Assembly (NCBI RefSeq): GCF_900091495.1
Contig: NZ_LT607413.1
Coordinates: 1,178,001-1,242,000, forward strand
Reading direction: 5' to 3'
From: Micromonospora echinospora
GTDB lineage: Bacteria > Actinomycetota > Actinomycetes > Mycobacteriales > Micromonosporaceae
DNA length: 64,000 nt
The position numbers and the translations under genes were made by a program. The notes under the pieces are model-generated. The model ran no database searches and was not told the DNA's origin. It was given only the letters and a program-made list of their open reading frames with translations. Of this stretch, positions 17,543 to 26,417 are shown one piece after another. Numbering within the stretch: the stretch's first letter is position 1; every line of letters starts with the position of its first letter.

Positions 17543-20500
17543 GTGAGCACGGTGGTCTTCCGACGCCCTCCGCGACAGGCCGGCCCGACCCTGCCGCGCG
17601 GTGAGGTGCTCCTGGAGTCCCCACCTGAGCTGCCCGAGCAGATGCCCCGCGGGTTGGGCCAGCTGCTGATGATCCTGCCGATGCTCTGCGGCGTGGGCGC
17701 GATGGCCTTCCTCTACGCCGGCCGCTCCGGCGGGACGATGACCTGGATCGCCGGTGGTCTCTTCGGCGTCTCGATGCTCGGCATGTTCCTCGGGTCGATG
17801 GGCAACGGCGGCAACGACAAGGCCGAGCTGAACGCCGAGCGGCGCGACTACATGCGGTACCTCACCCAGGTGCGCCGCAAGACCCGGCGCGCGGCGGAGC
17901 AGCAGCGGTCCGCCATGCGGTGGCGGCACCCGGAGCCGGACGCGCTCTGGTCGATCGCGGCGTCGCGTCGGCTGTGGGAGCGCCGGGTCACCGAGGACGA
18001 CTTCGGCGAGGCGCGGATCGCCACCGGGCCGCAGCGGCTGGCGGTGCAGATCGTGCCGCCGGAGACCAAGCCGGTGGAGGACCTGGAGCCGATGAGCGCG
18101 ATCGCGCTGCGCCGGTTCGTCCGTGCCCACTCCACCGTGCCGGACCTGCCCACCGCGCTGTCGGTACGGTCGTTCAGCCGGGTGGCGTTGCGCGGCGAGC
18201 GCGAGGCGGTGCTCGGGCTGACCCGGGCGGTGCTGGGCCAGCTCGCGACGTTCCACGCCCCCGACGACCTGGTCCTGGCCGTGGTCGCGGCCCCCGACCG
18301 GCACCCGACCTGGGACTGGGTCAAGTGGCTGCCGCATGCGCAGCACCCCGGCCGGGCCGACGCGGCCGGCGCGCGCCGGCTGGTCTTCACCAACCTCGCC
18401 GAGGCGGAGCAGGCCCTGACCAACGAGCTGTCCAGCCGCCCGAGGTACAGCCGGGAGGCGAAGCCGTTCACCAACGGGCCGCACGTCGTGGTCGTCCTGG
18501 ACGGGGGCGAGGTCCCGCCGACCTGCCAGCTCGTCGGGATGGGGCTGCTCGGCACCACCGTCGTCGACCTCTCCGGCTCGGTGCCCCGGGACGTCGGCCG
18601 CTGGCTGATCTGCCTGGACGTCACCGACGGCTCCGCGCTGGACCTGGTGCAGGGCAAGTCCACCTCACGGCTGGGCCGCCCGGACCAGCTCGGCGCCGTC
18701 GCCGCGGAGGGGCTGGCCCGACAGATCGCGCCCTACCGGCTGTCCCGGCAGACGGTCAGCGAGGAGCCGCTGGCCCGCAGCATGGAGCTGCCGGACCTGC
18801 TGGGCATCGGGGACGCCGCGGCGGTGGATGTCCGGCAGACGTGGCGTCCCCGCGCGCACCGCGAACGGCTGCGCATCCCGCTCGGGGTCGGCCCCGAGGG
18901 CAACGTGGTGGAGATCGACTTCAAGGAGTCGGCGCACGAGGGCATGGGCCCGCACGGCCTGGTCATCGGTGCCACCGGCTCCGGCAAGAGCGAGCTGTTG
19001 CGGACGGTGGTCGCCGGTCTGGCGGTCACCCACTCGTCCGAGGAGCTCAACTTCGTCCTGGTCGACTTCAAGGGTGGCGCCACCTTCGCCTCCCTGGACG
19101 TCCTGCCGCACACCAGCGCCGTCATCACCAACCTCGCCGACGAGTTGACGCTGGTCGACCGGATGCGGGACGCGCTCGCCGGGGAGATGAACCGGCGGCA
19201 GGAGGTGCTGCGCGCCGCCGGCAACTACATCTCCCGGTACGAGTACGAGAAGGCCCGCGCCGCCGGTGAGCCGCTGGAGCCGATGCCCAGCCTGATGATC
19301 ATCTGCGACGAGTTCAGCGAGCTGCTCGCCGCCAAGCCGGACTTCATCGACCTGTTCGTGATGATCGGCCGGCTCGGCCGTTCGCTCGGCGTCCACCTGC
19401 TCCTGGCCAGCCAGCGGCTGGAAGAGGGGAAGCTGCGCGGCCTGGACACCCACCTGTCGTACCGGATCGGTCTGCGGACCTTCTCGGCGGTGGAGAGCCG
19501 GATCGTGCTCGGCGTGCCCGACGCCTACGAACTGCCCAGCGCGCCCGGTCACGGCTACCTGAAGTCGGACACCGCCACCATGCTGCGGTTCCGGGCCGCC
19601 TACGTGTCCGGCCCGTACCGTGCCCCGGGCCGCCGCAACGCCACCTCGCAGGCCGCCCTCCAGCGCAGCATCGTGCCGTACGGGGTGGACTTCGTGCCGA
19701 TCCAGCGGGTCGAGACCCCGGTGGAGGCCACCGCGCCGGAGGAGCCGGAGTCCGGCAAGGTGACCACGATGCTCGACGTGATCACGGAGCAGCTCCGGGG
19801 GAAGGGCACCCCGGCGCACCAGGTGTGGTTGCCGCCGCTGGGGGCACCGCCCAGCCTGGGCGAGCTGTACGGCACCCTCACCGCCGACCCGAGGTTCGGG
19901 TTGACGGTGCCCGGCTGGGCCGGACGTGGGCAGCTCACCGTGCCGGTCGGTGTCGTGGACCGGCCGTACGAGCAGCGCCGGGACCCGATGATGGTGGAGC
20001 TGGCCGGCGCGGGCGGCAACGTGGTCATCGTGGGCGCGCCGCTGAGCGGCAAGAGCACCATGCTGCGGTCGATGCTGGCGTCGCTGGCGCTCAGCCACAC
20101 CCCCCGTGAGGTGCAGTTCTTCTGCCTCGACTTCGGCGGCGGGGCGCTGCGCAGCCTGGAACGGCTGCCGCACATGGCGGGCGTGGCACGACGCCGGGAC
20201 ACCGAGGCGGTCCGCCGGACGGTCGCCGAGGTGGTCACCATCATCGACGAACGCGAGGCCCGGTTCGCCCAGCACGGCATCGACTCGGTGGCCGGCTACC
20301 GGCGTCGCCGGGCGGCCGGCGAGTTCGCCGACGACCCGTTCGGCGACGTCTTCCTGGTCGTCGACGGGTGGCACACGCTGCGCCAGGAGTACGAGGAGCT
20401 GGAGCAGACCATCACCAACCTCGCCGGCCGGGGCCTCGGGTTCGGCGTCCACGTGGTGCTCACCGCGGCCCGCTGGGCGGAGATCCGCATCAACATGCGG

Positions 20501-21496
20501 GACCTGCTCGGCACCAAGCTGGAACTGCGGCTCGGTGACCCGACCGAGTCCGAGATCGACCGGCGGGCGGCGGTCAACGTGCCGCCGAAGTCCCCCGGTC
20601 GGGGTCTGACCCCCACCAAACTCCAGTTCCTCGCCGCGGTGTCCCGGATCGACGGCGGCAACGCGATCGAGGACCTGACCGAGGCGTCGGCCGCCCTGGC
20701 CGAGCAGGTGGCCGCCGCCTGGCCCGGAGCGCCCGCGCCGAAGGTCCGCCTGCTCCCCCGCAAGCTGCCGGTGACCGAGCTGGCCCGGGTCGTGGACCGC
20801 GCCGCGCCCGGCGTGCCGATCGGCGTCAACGAGTCCGCGCTGGCCCCGGTCTACCTGGACCTGGCCAGCGAACCGCACCTGACCGTCTTCGGCGACGTCG
20901 AGTGCGGCAAGACGAACCTGCTGCGGCTGATCGCCCGGGGCATCGTCGAGCGGTACACCCCGGCCGAGGCCCGGCTGGTGATCGCCGACTACCGCCGGGG
21001 GCTGCTCGGTGCCGTCGAGGGCGACCACCTGCTCGACTTCGCCCCGTCCAACCAGGTGTTCAGCCAGGGGCTGGCGTCGATCCGCAGCGCGTTGCAGAAC
21101 CGGCTGCCCGGAGCGGACGTCACCACCGCCCAGCTGCGCGACCGGAGCTGGTGGAAGGGACCGGACCTCTACATCCTGGTCGACGACTACGACCTGGTCG
21201 CCTCCGGTGGGAACAACCCGCTCAGCGCGCTGCACGAGCTGCTGCCGCAGGCCCGCGACATCGGCCTGCACCTGATCGTCACCCGGCGGGCCGGCGGTGT
21301 CGCGCGGGCCCTTTACGAGCCGGTGCTGCAACGCCTGCGGGAACTGGACTCACCGGGCCTGCTGATGTCCGGCAACCGCGAGGAGGGAGCGGTCTTCGGG
21401 ACGCTGCGCCCGAGCCCGCAGCCGCCGGGCCGGGGCACGCTGGTACGCCGGCGCGACGGTCAGCAACTGATCCAGACCGCCTGGTGCGAGCCGTGA
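17543..21496 (+). CDS. eccC: Type VII secretion ATPase EccC (fused EccCa-EccCb)
   Basis: 1317 residues, the FtsK/SpoIIIE-type motor of the secretion system. Two membrane spans (about 40-60 and 66-85) precede three ATPase domains. Walker A is G-A-T-G-S-G-K-S near residue 476, G-A-P-L-S-G-K-S near 831 and G-D-V-E-C-G-K-T near 1116. The first domain has a canonical Walker B (I-I-C-D-E-F); domains 2 and 3 have degenerate ones (L-V-V-D-G and I-L-V-D-D), as is usual in EccC, where the last domain binds the substrate tail. GTG 17543 with GGGGGA upstream is preferred to ATG 17519, which has no ribosome binding site. A single fused gene, unlike the split mycobacterial ESX-1 version. Confidence 0.92.
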   Translation: MSTVVFRRPPRQAGPTLPRGEVLLESPPELPEQMPRGLGQLLMILPMLCGVGAMAFLYAGRSGGTMTWIAGGLFGVSMLGMFLGSMGNGGNDKAELNAERRDYMRYLTQVRRKTRRAAEQQRSAMRWRHPEPDALWSIAASRRLWERRVTEDDFGEARIATGPQRLAVQIVPPETKPVEDLEPMSAIALRRFVRAHSTVPDLPTALSVRSFSRVALRGEREAVLGLTRAVLGQLATFHAPDDLVLAVVAAPDRHPTWDWVKWLPHAQHPGRADAAGARRLVFTNLAEAEQALTNELSSRPRYSREAKPFTNGPHVVVVLDGGEVPPTCQLVGMGLLGTTVVDLSGSVPRDVGRWLICLDVTDGSALDLVQGKSTSRLGRPDQLGAVAAEGLARQIAPYRLSRQTVSEEPLARSMELPDLLGIGDAAAVDVRQTWRPRAHRERLRIPLGVGPEGNVVEIDFKESAHEGMGPHGLVIGATGSGKSELLRTVVAGLAVTHSSEELNFVLVDFKGGATFASLDVLPHTSAVITNLADELTLVDRMRDALAGEMNRRQEVLRAAGNYISRYEYEKARAAGEPLEPMPSLMIICDEFSELLAAKPDFIDLFVMIGRLGRSLGVHLLLASQRLEEGKLRGLDTHLSYRIGLRTFSAVESRIVLGVPDAYELPSAPGHGYLKSDTATMLRFRAAYVSGPYRAPGRRNATSQAALQRSIVPYGVDFVPIQRVETPVEATAPEEPESGKVTTMLDVITEQLRGKGTPAHQVWLPPLGAPPSLGELYGTLTADPRFGLTVPGWAGRGQLTVPVGVVDRPYEQRRDPMMVELAGAGGNVVIVGAPLSGKSTMLRSMLASLALSHTPREVQFFCLDFGGGALRSLERLPHMAGVARRRDTEAVRRTVAEVVTIIDEREARFAQHGIDSVAGYRRRRAAGEFADDPFGDVFLVVDGWHTLRQEYEELEQTITNLAGRGLGFGVHVVLTAARWAEIRINMRDLLGTKLELRLGDPTESEIDRRAAVNVPPKSPGRGLTPTKLQFLAAVSRIDGGNAIEDLTEASAALAEQVAAAWPGAPAPKVRLLPRKLPVTELARVVDRAAPGVPIGVNESALAPVYLDLASEPHLTVFGDVECGKTNLLRLIARGIVERYTPAEARLVIADYRRGLLGAVEGDHLLDFAPSNQVFSQGLASIRSALQNRLPGADVTTAQLRDRSWWKGPDLYILVDDYDLVASGGNNPLSALHELLPQARDIGLHLIVTRRAGGVARALYEPVLQRLRELDSPGLLMSGNREEGAVFGTLRPSPQPPGRGTLVRRRDGQQLIQTAWCEP

Positions 21497-21500
21497 CGGA

Positions 21501-21540
21501 CGTGGGGGAGGATCCGCCGGTCGGCGGGTCCTCCCCCACG
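21501..21540. terminator. Bidirectional hairpin terminator after eccC
   Basis: An 18-bp stem, CGTGGGGGAGGATCCGCC, pairs with GGCGGGTCCTCCCCCACG across a 4-base loop, with one wobble pair. It begins 5 bp after the eccC stop and lies between eccC and the minus-strand operon ending at 21624. It has no T-tract, as is common for actinobacterial terminators. Confidence 0.8.
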
Positions 21541-21623
21541 TGACGAACCACGGGCACGAGAGCCGGTTGCGCTTCCGGCGGGTGGGCGGTCCGGTCGTCC
21601 CGGCCCCCACGCCACCGGCCGGG

Positions 21624-21722
21624 CTACCGCCGCTTGCGGTCCCGCTGGACCCACCACACGCCGAGCAGCAGCAGCCCCAGGAACAGCAGGATCCACATCG
21701 CCAGGAAAAGCAGGTCGCCCAC
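21624..21722 (-). CDS. 32-residue single-span membrane peptide
   Basis: A short gene starting at GTG 21722 and ending with TAG. It encodes a 32-residue protein starting M-G-D-L-L-F-L-A-M-W-I-L-L-F, with one leucine-rich span and the positively charged end V-Q-R-D-R-K-R-R. A GGAGGG ribosome binding site lies at the right distance. It is 18 bp behind the YbaB-like gene, last in a four-gene minus-strand operon inside the secretion locus. It fits the pattern of small membrane proteins that adjust larger complexes, but no function can be assigned. Confidence 0.6.
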   Translation of the reverse strand: MGDLLFLAMWILLFLGLLLLGVWWVQRDRKRR

Positions 21723-21740
21723 TGGTGTCCCTCCCGTCGA

Positions 21741-22169
21741 TCAGCGGCGGTTGTTGAACCGGCTGGCCTGCACGATCGCGTCGTTGACCGAACGCGACAC
21801 GGCCTCCAGCATGCCGTCCATGCTCTTTCGGATGTCGCGCGCCTCGCCGAGCACGTCACCCAGGTCGGAGGTGCCCATCGTGTCGGACATGGCCTTGGCG
21901 ACCGCCTCCTGCACCCCCTGCTGCGCCCCGTTGAAGGCCTCGGTGATCAGCTCGGCGAGGGTGTAGGAGTCCAGGCGCATCGCCCGCGAGTTGATCTCCA
22001 GCTGGCGGAGCCTGCCGTCCGCGCCCAGCTCGACGGAGACCATCCCGTCCTCGGTGTCGTACCGGCTGGTGATCTCCGCCAGCAGCGTCTCCACCTCGGA
22101 CAGCTGCCGCATCCGCTGCTCGCTGTCGCGTACCACGCGCTCCAGGTCGTCCACGTTCGGGGTGTTCAT
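21741..22169 (-). CDS. YbaB/EbfC-like protein of the type VII locus
   Basis: 142 residues. The layout is that of the YbaB/EbfC fold: an N-terminal coiled-coil helix, a beta hairpin (G-M-V-S-V-E-L-G-A-D-G-R-L-R-Q-L-E-I), then a long C-terminal helix. Canonical YbaB proteins bind DNA as dimers. Versions encoded in actinobacterial type VII loci may instead act as secretion-associated or chaperone-like proteins, and I cannot decide between these. It is co-directional with the WXG-like membrane protein upstream (33 bp) and the 32-residue peptide downstream. Confidence 0.7.
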   Translation of the reverse strand: MNTPNVDDLERVVRDSEQRMRQLSEVETLLAEITSRYDTEDGMVSVELGADGRLRQLEINSRAMRLDSYTLAELITEAFNGAQQGVQEAVAKAMSDTMGTSDLGDVLGEARDIRKSMDGMLEAVSRSVNDAIVQASRFNNRR

Positions 22170-22202
22170 GTCACGCTCTTTCGTCGTCGTCGCGTAGGCG
22201 GG

Positions 22203-22874
22203 TCAGCCGCCCTGGACCTCGAAGCGCCGGGGCGCCTCGTAGTCGATGCGGATCTGCTCGAAGTCCGGCGCGGTGGGGATGCTGTCGCCCTTGGAGCCCA
22301 TGTTGATCGACCCGTAGGCGACGGCGGCCAGCATGGCCGCGACGGCCGTGCCCAGGCCACCGAGCAGGACGGCGACCTTGGCGGAGAGCGCGGTCAACGC
22401 CAGCCCGACGAACTCGATCATCGCCCGGGCGGCGGCCGAGGTGTGCGGGATGAAGAGGAGCACCACCAGACCGATCAGGATGACCAGGCAGGCGCCGGCG
22501 AAGGCCAGCACGGCCACGAACGAGACCATGTACGCGTTGGAGACGGTGTCCAACGTGCTGGAGATGTCGCCGGCGGCGGTGCGGAACTGCTCGATCTCGC
22601 CCTTGAAGTTGGTCAGCGAGTCGGCGAACGCGTCCTTGTCGTCGGCCGTCCAGTCGTCACCCTTGCCGAGCGCGTTGTCGAGGTGGGTGGCGAACGTGCC
22701 GAGGTCGTTCGCGATCTCCTTCCAGACCGACGCCGCGTCGGACATGTCCATCGGATTGGCCGCCATGGTGCCCACGGCGACCACGGCAATGACCGCGGTC
22801 TTCGCGATCTTCGCGTTCGCCTCGACCGCTGTCTTCACGGCCGCGAACATCACGGCGTTGGCGACGCTGACCAT
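22203..22874 (-). CDS. WXG100-like protein with membrane segments
   Basis: 223 residues. An N-terminal hydrophobic helix (about 22-40) is followed by an 80-residue helical hairpin with W-T-A (75-77) where WXG100 proteins have W-x-G, and then two long hydrophobic regions (118-143 and 150-190) and a short hydrophilic tail. A WXG-type hairpin attached to membrane spans is unusual for an exported substrate. It could be a membrane-embedded component or an effector-like protein. The gene follows the 101-residue gene by 46 bp. Confidence 0.55.
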   Translation of the reverse strand: MVSVANAVMFAAVKTAVEANAKIAKTAVIAVVAVGTMAANPMDMSDAASVWKEIANDLGTFATHLDNALGKGDDWTADDKDAFADSLTNFKGEIEQFRTAAGDISSTLDTVSNAYMVSFVAVLAFAGACLVILIGLVVLLFIPHTSAAARAMIEFVGLALTALSAKVAVLLGGLGTAVAAMLAAVAYGSINMGSKGDSIPTAPDFEQIRIDYEAPRRFEVQGG

Positions 22875-22920
22875 GCTCCGCTCCCCGTCTCACTCTGCTG
22901 CTTCGTCAGGACCGTGTCGC

Positions 22921-23226
22921 TCACGTGGTCACGACCGTGTTCGCGTTCTCGGCCCGGATCCAGGTGTCCCGGGCCGTCGCGAGTTCGTCGAGGTAGTCGT
23001 CGACGGTCTCCCGGATCTCGGTCAGCGCCGTCGAGGCCTTCTCCCGGGCGTCACCGTAGGCCACGGCGATCGGGACGCCGACGACACCGAAGTGCGGGAA
23101 ACCGATCTCGGTGTCCGCGAGCTTGGCCTTGATCGCGTCGACTCCGTTCGGGCCGGAGAGGGCGTTCCTGCGCAGGTGTTCCCGGATCGCCTCGATCGCT
23201 TCGGAGGAGATGTGCTTGCTGGTCAT
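22921..23226 (-). CDS. Small helical protein, first gene of the minus-strand type VII operon
   Basis: 101 residues from ATG 23226, with AAGGAG about 9 bases upstream. Mostly helical and charged, with a short hydrophobic glycine/valine turn (G-F-P-H-F-G-V-V-G-V-P) in the middle, like the bend of a helical hairpin, although it lacks W-x-G. Paired with the WXG-like membrane protein 46 bp downstream, it may be its partner. Not otherwise recognised. The divergent esx operon starts 380 bp away. Confidence 0.6.
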   Translation of the reverse strand: MTSKHISSEAIEAIREHLRRNALSGPNGVDAIKAKLADTEIGFPHFGVVGVPIAVAYGDAREKASTALTEIRETVDDYLDELATARDTWIRAENANTVVTT

Positions 23227-23317
23227 CCGGGATCGCTCCTTGGTCGACGGCCTGCGGGCGGCACGGGCGGAACTGTAGCAAAGAGGCTCGTCGGTACGTC
23301 CCCGCGCGACCTGCCGC

Positions 23318-23377
23318 GGTGGTAGCAGGGGACCCCTGTTACCGCTTTCTGTCGTGCAGGGGGCCCCTGCTACCACC
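23318..23377 (+). repeat. 60-bp nested palindrome, copy 2 (in a divergent gap)
   Basis: Same family as the copies at 1607, 27693, 42713 and 55485. It starts GGTGGTAGCAGGGGACCCCT, has the centre CCGCTTTCTG and ends CCCCTGCTACCACC. This is the only copy lying between two divergently transcribed genes, where a terminator would serve neither, so it argues for a mobile or otherwise selected element. Confidence 0.75.
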
Positions 23378-23413
23378 CCGGGCCGGCACGGACACCCGGG
23401 CCGGCACGGACAC
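23378..23413 (+). repeat. 18-bp tandem duplication upstream of the esx operon
   Basis: CCGGGCCGGCACGGACAC occurs twice head to tail directly after the palindromic element. The rest of the 380-bp divergent gap (23227-23605) holds a 6-bp stem hairpin, AGCCCG-TTC-CGGGCT (23470-23484), and the promoters of both operons. I could not place -35/-10 boxes there with confidence. Confidence 0.7.
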
Positions 23414-23605
23414 GGACCGTCCGGCCGCCGTCACACAGCGACCCGCCGGGCTCCGCCCCGGTCGTGAACAGCCCGTTCCGGGCTACACCCCATCGACCGC
23501 GTGGGTTACCGTCTGGGCGGAAGTGTCCGTCGGTGGGGTGAGACCGCTCTGCCGCGGGGGGAGGCGCGGCGCGTCAAGCCGCCACAGAAGACGGAAGGGT
23601 GTGAC

Positions 23606-23914
23606 ATGGCGTTCGAGGTCGAAGCTGCGACCCTGCATACCGCCGCGAGTGACGTGCGCTCCACGCGCAGCGAGGTCGACGGTGAGCTGAAGAAGCTGTG
23701 GAACGTCGTCGACGACCTGGCCATCGCCTGGAAGGGCGGGGCGTCCACGGGTTTCCAGCAACTCATGCAGCGGTGGAACGAGGACACCGGCAAGCTGCTG
23801 ACGGCGATGGACAACATCGCCGACCTGCTCGACAAGTCGGGCACCACGCACCAGGTGAACGACGAAGAGCAGCAGCAGATGCTGGACAAGTTCCACGCTG
23901 CCCTGAACCCGTGA
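23606..23914 (+). CDS. WXG100 family protein, first of the Esx pair
   Basis: 102 residues, a helix-turn-helix hairpin with W42-K-G44 at the turn (A-W-K-G-G). In ESX systems two such proteins form a dimer that is exported and is needed for export of other substrates. This one lacks a clear Y-x-x-x-D/E tail, as expected for the partner that follows the export signal of the other. A GAAGGG ribosome binding site lies upstream of the ATG. The second WXG100 gene follows 25 bp downstream. Confidence 0.85.
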   Translation: MAFEVEAATLHTAASDVRSTRSEVDGELKKLWNVVDDLAIAWKGGASTGFQQLMQRWNEDTGKLLTAMDNIADLLDKSGTTHQVNDEEQQQMLDKFHAALNP

Positions 23915-23939
23915 CCCGGCGACCGCAGAGAGGTACATC

Positions 23940-24218
23940 GTGACGATCAAGGTTGACTACGCGGTCCTCGAGGCCAGCAACGCGCAGATGCAGACCATCT
24001 CGCGGACCATCGACGAGAAGCTGGACACGCTCCGGCAGATGCTCAGCAAGCTCCAGTGGGACGGTGAGGACCGGACCGCGTACGAGCAGCACCAGGCCCA
24101 GTGGGACGCCGCCGTACGGGACATCAACAAGATCCTGAACGACATCGGCGGGGCGGTGGGCATCGCCCGCGAGAACTACGTGACCACCGAGATGAGCAAC
24201 TCGAAGATGTGGCACTGA
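23940..24218 (+). CDS. WXG100 family protein, second of the Esx pair (carries export motif)
   Basis: 92 residues from a GTG with AGAGAGG upstream. W40-D-G42 marks the hairpin turn. The C-terminal N-Y-V-T-T-E-M-S-N (Y80, E84) fits the Y-x-x-x-D/E export motif recognised by EccC, so this is the signal-bearing partner of the pair. The pattern N-Y-x-T-x-E-x-x-N recurs in the proteins encoded at 12621-12989 and 25842-26402. The gene is followed by a hairpin and then mycP. Confidence 0.85.
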   Translation: MTIKVDYAVLEASNAQMQTISRTIDEKLDTLRQMLSKLQWDGEDRTAYEQHQAQWDAAVRDINKILNDIGGAVGIARENYVTTEMSNSKMWH

Positions 24219-24231
24219 GACAACCGCCAGC

Positions 24232-24265
24232 GCGGCTCCGGTCCGGTCCGACCGGCCGGAGCCGC
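24232..24265. terminator. Hairpin between the Esx pair and the first mycosin gene
   Basis: GCGGCTCCGGTCCGGTC pairs with GACCGGCCGGAGCCGC with one bulged base. It lies 14 bp after the second WXG100 stop and 33 bp before the mycosin ATG. It probably terminates or attenuates transcription so that the Esx pair is made in excess over the protease. Confidence 0.65.
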
Positions 24266-24298
24266 ACTGTGTCGAGTGGTCGGCGTCCGGGGAGAACG

Positions 24299-25792
24299 AT
24301 GCGCAGGAGAGACGGCTTCCACACGGGCCGACGGTCCGCGGCGGCCGTGCTGGCCGTCCTGGTCGCGACCGGCACCGGGCTGCTGACCACCCCCGGTCCG
24401 GCCCGCGCCGAGACCGTCCGCGGATACCAGTGGTACCTGGACACCCTGCGGATCCCCCAGGCGCACAAGCTCAGCAAGGGCAGCGGGGTCACCGTCGCGG
24501 TGATCGACGGCGGGGTGGACGCCTCCCATCCGGACCTGCGCGGTCAGGTCCTGCCGGGACACGGGATCGGTGGCGACGCCGCCGCCGACGGTCGCCGGGA
24601 CGCCAACCGGATCGGGCACGGCACGGGCATGGCGGGACTGATCGCCGGCCGTGGCGGAGGCACCGATCGACTCCTGGGCATCGCCCCGGCGGCGAAGATC
24701 CTGCCGGTGTCCATCGGGGCGCGGTTCGACCCGGGCGAGTTGACCACGGCGATCCGCTGGGCGGTGGACAACGGAGCGGACGTCGTCAACCTGTCGCTCG
24801 GCACCCCCGGTCGACCCGACCGCGCCGAACTCGACGCGATCCGGTACGCCTTGGAGAAGGACGTCGTCGTGGTCGCCTCGGCCGGCAACCGGGAGCAGGG
24901 CGACACGGCCGTCACGTCACCGGCCAACATCCCCGGCGTCGTCGCGGTCTCCGGGCTGGCCGAGAAGGGCGGGTTCTTCGCCGGTTCGGTGCGTGGCCCG
25001 GAGGTCGTGCTGGCCGCCCCGCAGGAACGCATCATCAGCCCCCGCCCGTTCGCGGTGTCGAAGAACGGATACGGCCTGACCAGCGGTACGAGCGACTCCG
25101 CCGCGATCGTCTCCGGGGTGGCCGCGTTGGTGCGGTCCCGCTACCCGGACCTCGACGCGGCCAACGTGGTCAACCGGCTGATCCGGACCGCCGACGACGA
25201 GGGCCGGTCGGGTCGGGACGACCAGTTCGGCTTCGGTGCGGTGAACCCGGTGGCCGCGCTCAGCGGCACGGTGCCGACGGTACGCGCCAACCCGCTGGTG
25301 ACCCAGGCGTCGACGGCCGACCCGGCGGAGGAGCCCGCCGACCAGCAGGACGAGCAGGGCATCTACGGATTCAGCGTGACGAACAAGGCCGGTGCGGCCC
25401 TCCAGGTCGGCCTCTGCCTGGCGGTGGTCGTCGGCGTGATCGTCCTCATCGTGGTGGCCCGCCGGTCCGCGCGGCGTCGGACCCCCGCCGGTCCGCCCGG
25501 TCCCCCGCCGCCTCCCGGTGGCTGGTCGCCCACCGGTCCCCCACCGGGCGGCCCCGCGTGGCACCCCGCGGCCGGCCAGGTCCCGGGGCAGCCACCACCC
25601 GGGCAGTACCCGGGACAGCCACCGTCCGGCCATTACCCGGGGCAGCCACCGTCCGGGCAGCAGTACCCGGGACAGCCGCCGACGTTCACCGCCCATCCGC
25701 ACGCCGCGCCGGTGCCCGGAGCGGCCCAGCCGGGCACCGGCCCGGTGCCACCGGCCCCGGCCGCGCCACCGCACGCCGACACGGACCGGTAG
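24299..25792 (+). CDS. mycP: Mycosin, subtilisin-like serine protease of the ESX system (first of three)
   Basis: 497 residues. A signal peptide (cleavage near A-R-A-E, residue 37) is followed by an S8 domain with catalytic Asp70 (V-I-D-G-G), His107 (G-H-G-T-G), oxyanion Asn197 (S-A-G-N) and Ser265 (G-T-S-D-S-A). A membrane span (about 368-388) follows. Mycosins normally end soon after that span; here about 100 more cytoplasmic residues follow, rich in Pro/Gly with P-G-Q-P-P units. Mycosins stabilise and process the ESX machinery. It is next to the Esx pair and so is the likeliest cognate mycosin. Confidence 0.9.
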   Translation: MRRRDGFHTGRRSAAAVLAVLVATGTGLLTTPGPARAETVRGYQWYLDTLRIPQAHKLSKGSGVTVAVIDGGVDASHPDLRGQVLPGHGIGGDAAADGRRDANRIGHGTGMAGLIAGRGGGTDRLLGIAPAAKILPVSIGARFDPGELTTAIRWAVDNGADVVNLSLGTPGRPDRAELDAIRYALEKDVVVVASAGNREQGDTAVTSPANIPGVVAVSGLAEKGGFFAGSVRGPEVVLAAPQERIISPRPFAVSKNGYGLTSGTSDSAAIVSGVAALVRSRYPDLDAANVVNRLIRTADDEGRSGRDDQFGFGAVNPVAALSGTVPTVRANPLVTQASTADPAEEPADQQDEQGIYGFSVTNKAGAALQVGLCLAVVVGVIVLIVVARRSARRRTPAGPPGPPPPPGGWSPTGPPPGGPAWHPAAGQVPGQPPPGQYPGQPPSGHYPGQPPSGQQYPGQPPTFTAHPHAAPVPGAAQPGTGPVPPAPAAPPHADTDR

Positions 25793-25841
25793 GGTCCGCC
25801 GCCGAGCGGGACGACACCACAAGCCAACGGGGAGGACACGG

Positions 25842-26402
25842 ATGACTGACAGAACTTCGCAGCCGGATCAGATCGAGGTCGAGACGCCGCGCCTCCCGCT
25901 GTCGCCGACCCTTCCGGTCAGCATCAACGGCTTCGGCATGGACAACGTCAACCGTGCCCAGACGCCGTCGGACCTGGTCGCCGGCCCGAACGAGGCCGGC
26001 GTCAAGACCGAGTGGGACGCGTCCACGCTGGACGGCGCGATCCAGTGGTTGGAGTCGCACGCCTCCTACCTGCGCCGGCTCTACCACGGGATGGCCGACA
26101 TCCAGGATCTGATGGGTGGCGCGGGGGCCGCCGCCACCGCCGGCATGCCGTCGGGCGTGAGCGGGGTCCAGAAGAGCCCACTGGGCGGTTTCCCCTGGGC
26201 GGGCCGGCTGACCCAGAAGCACGCCAACCTCTACACCGGCACCGAGTCGGGGGTGCTCGACCTGGCCACCCGGCTGGAGGACGCGGTCGAGGTGCTGCGC
26301 AAGGTCAAGGAGAACTACCAGACGGCGGAACGGGCCAACGAGATGACCGCCGAACAGATCCGACAGATCTTCGCGGACGTCGCCGGTGGCGGCGAGAGCT
26401 AG
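25842..26402 (+). CDS. PE-like helical type VII substrate (pair A)
   Basis: 186 residues with GGGGAGG upstream of the ATG. A Pro-containing 50-residue leader precedes a helical region with S-H-A-S-Y-L-R-R-L-Y, a glycine-rich turn and a second long helix ending in E-N-Y-Q-T-A-E-R-A-N (Y159, E163), the export-like motif shared with two other proteins of the locus. The PPE-like gene follows after 15 bp. By arrangement and motif it is the counterpart of the 122-residue protein at 12621-12989. The N-terminal segment has no equivalent there. Confidence 0.65.
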   Translation: MTDRTSQPDQIEVETPRLPLSPTLPVSINGFGMDNVNRAQTPSDLVAGPNEAGVKTEWDASTLDGAIQWLESHASYLRRLYHGMADIQDLMGGAGAAATAGMPSGVSGVQKSPLGGFPWAGRLTQKHANLYTGTESGVLDLATRLEDAVEVLRKVKENYQTAERANEMTAEQIRQIFADVAGGGES

Positions 26403-26417
26403 GGCGGGAGCGGCCTG

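Noticed and set aside
18665..21331. Long minus-strand frame inside eccC
   Set aside because: Shadow of eccC. The sense frame has three ATPase domains in order.
23378..23413. 18-bp duplication as an operator pair
   Set aside because: The two copies are directly adjacent with no spacing and no dyad symmetry, which fits slippage better than paired regulator sites.
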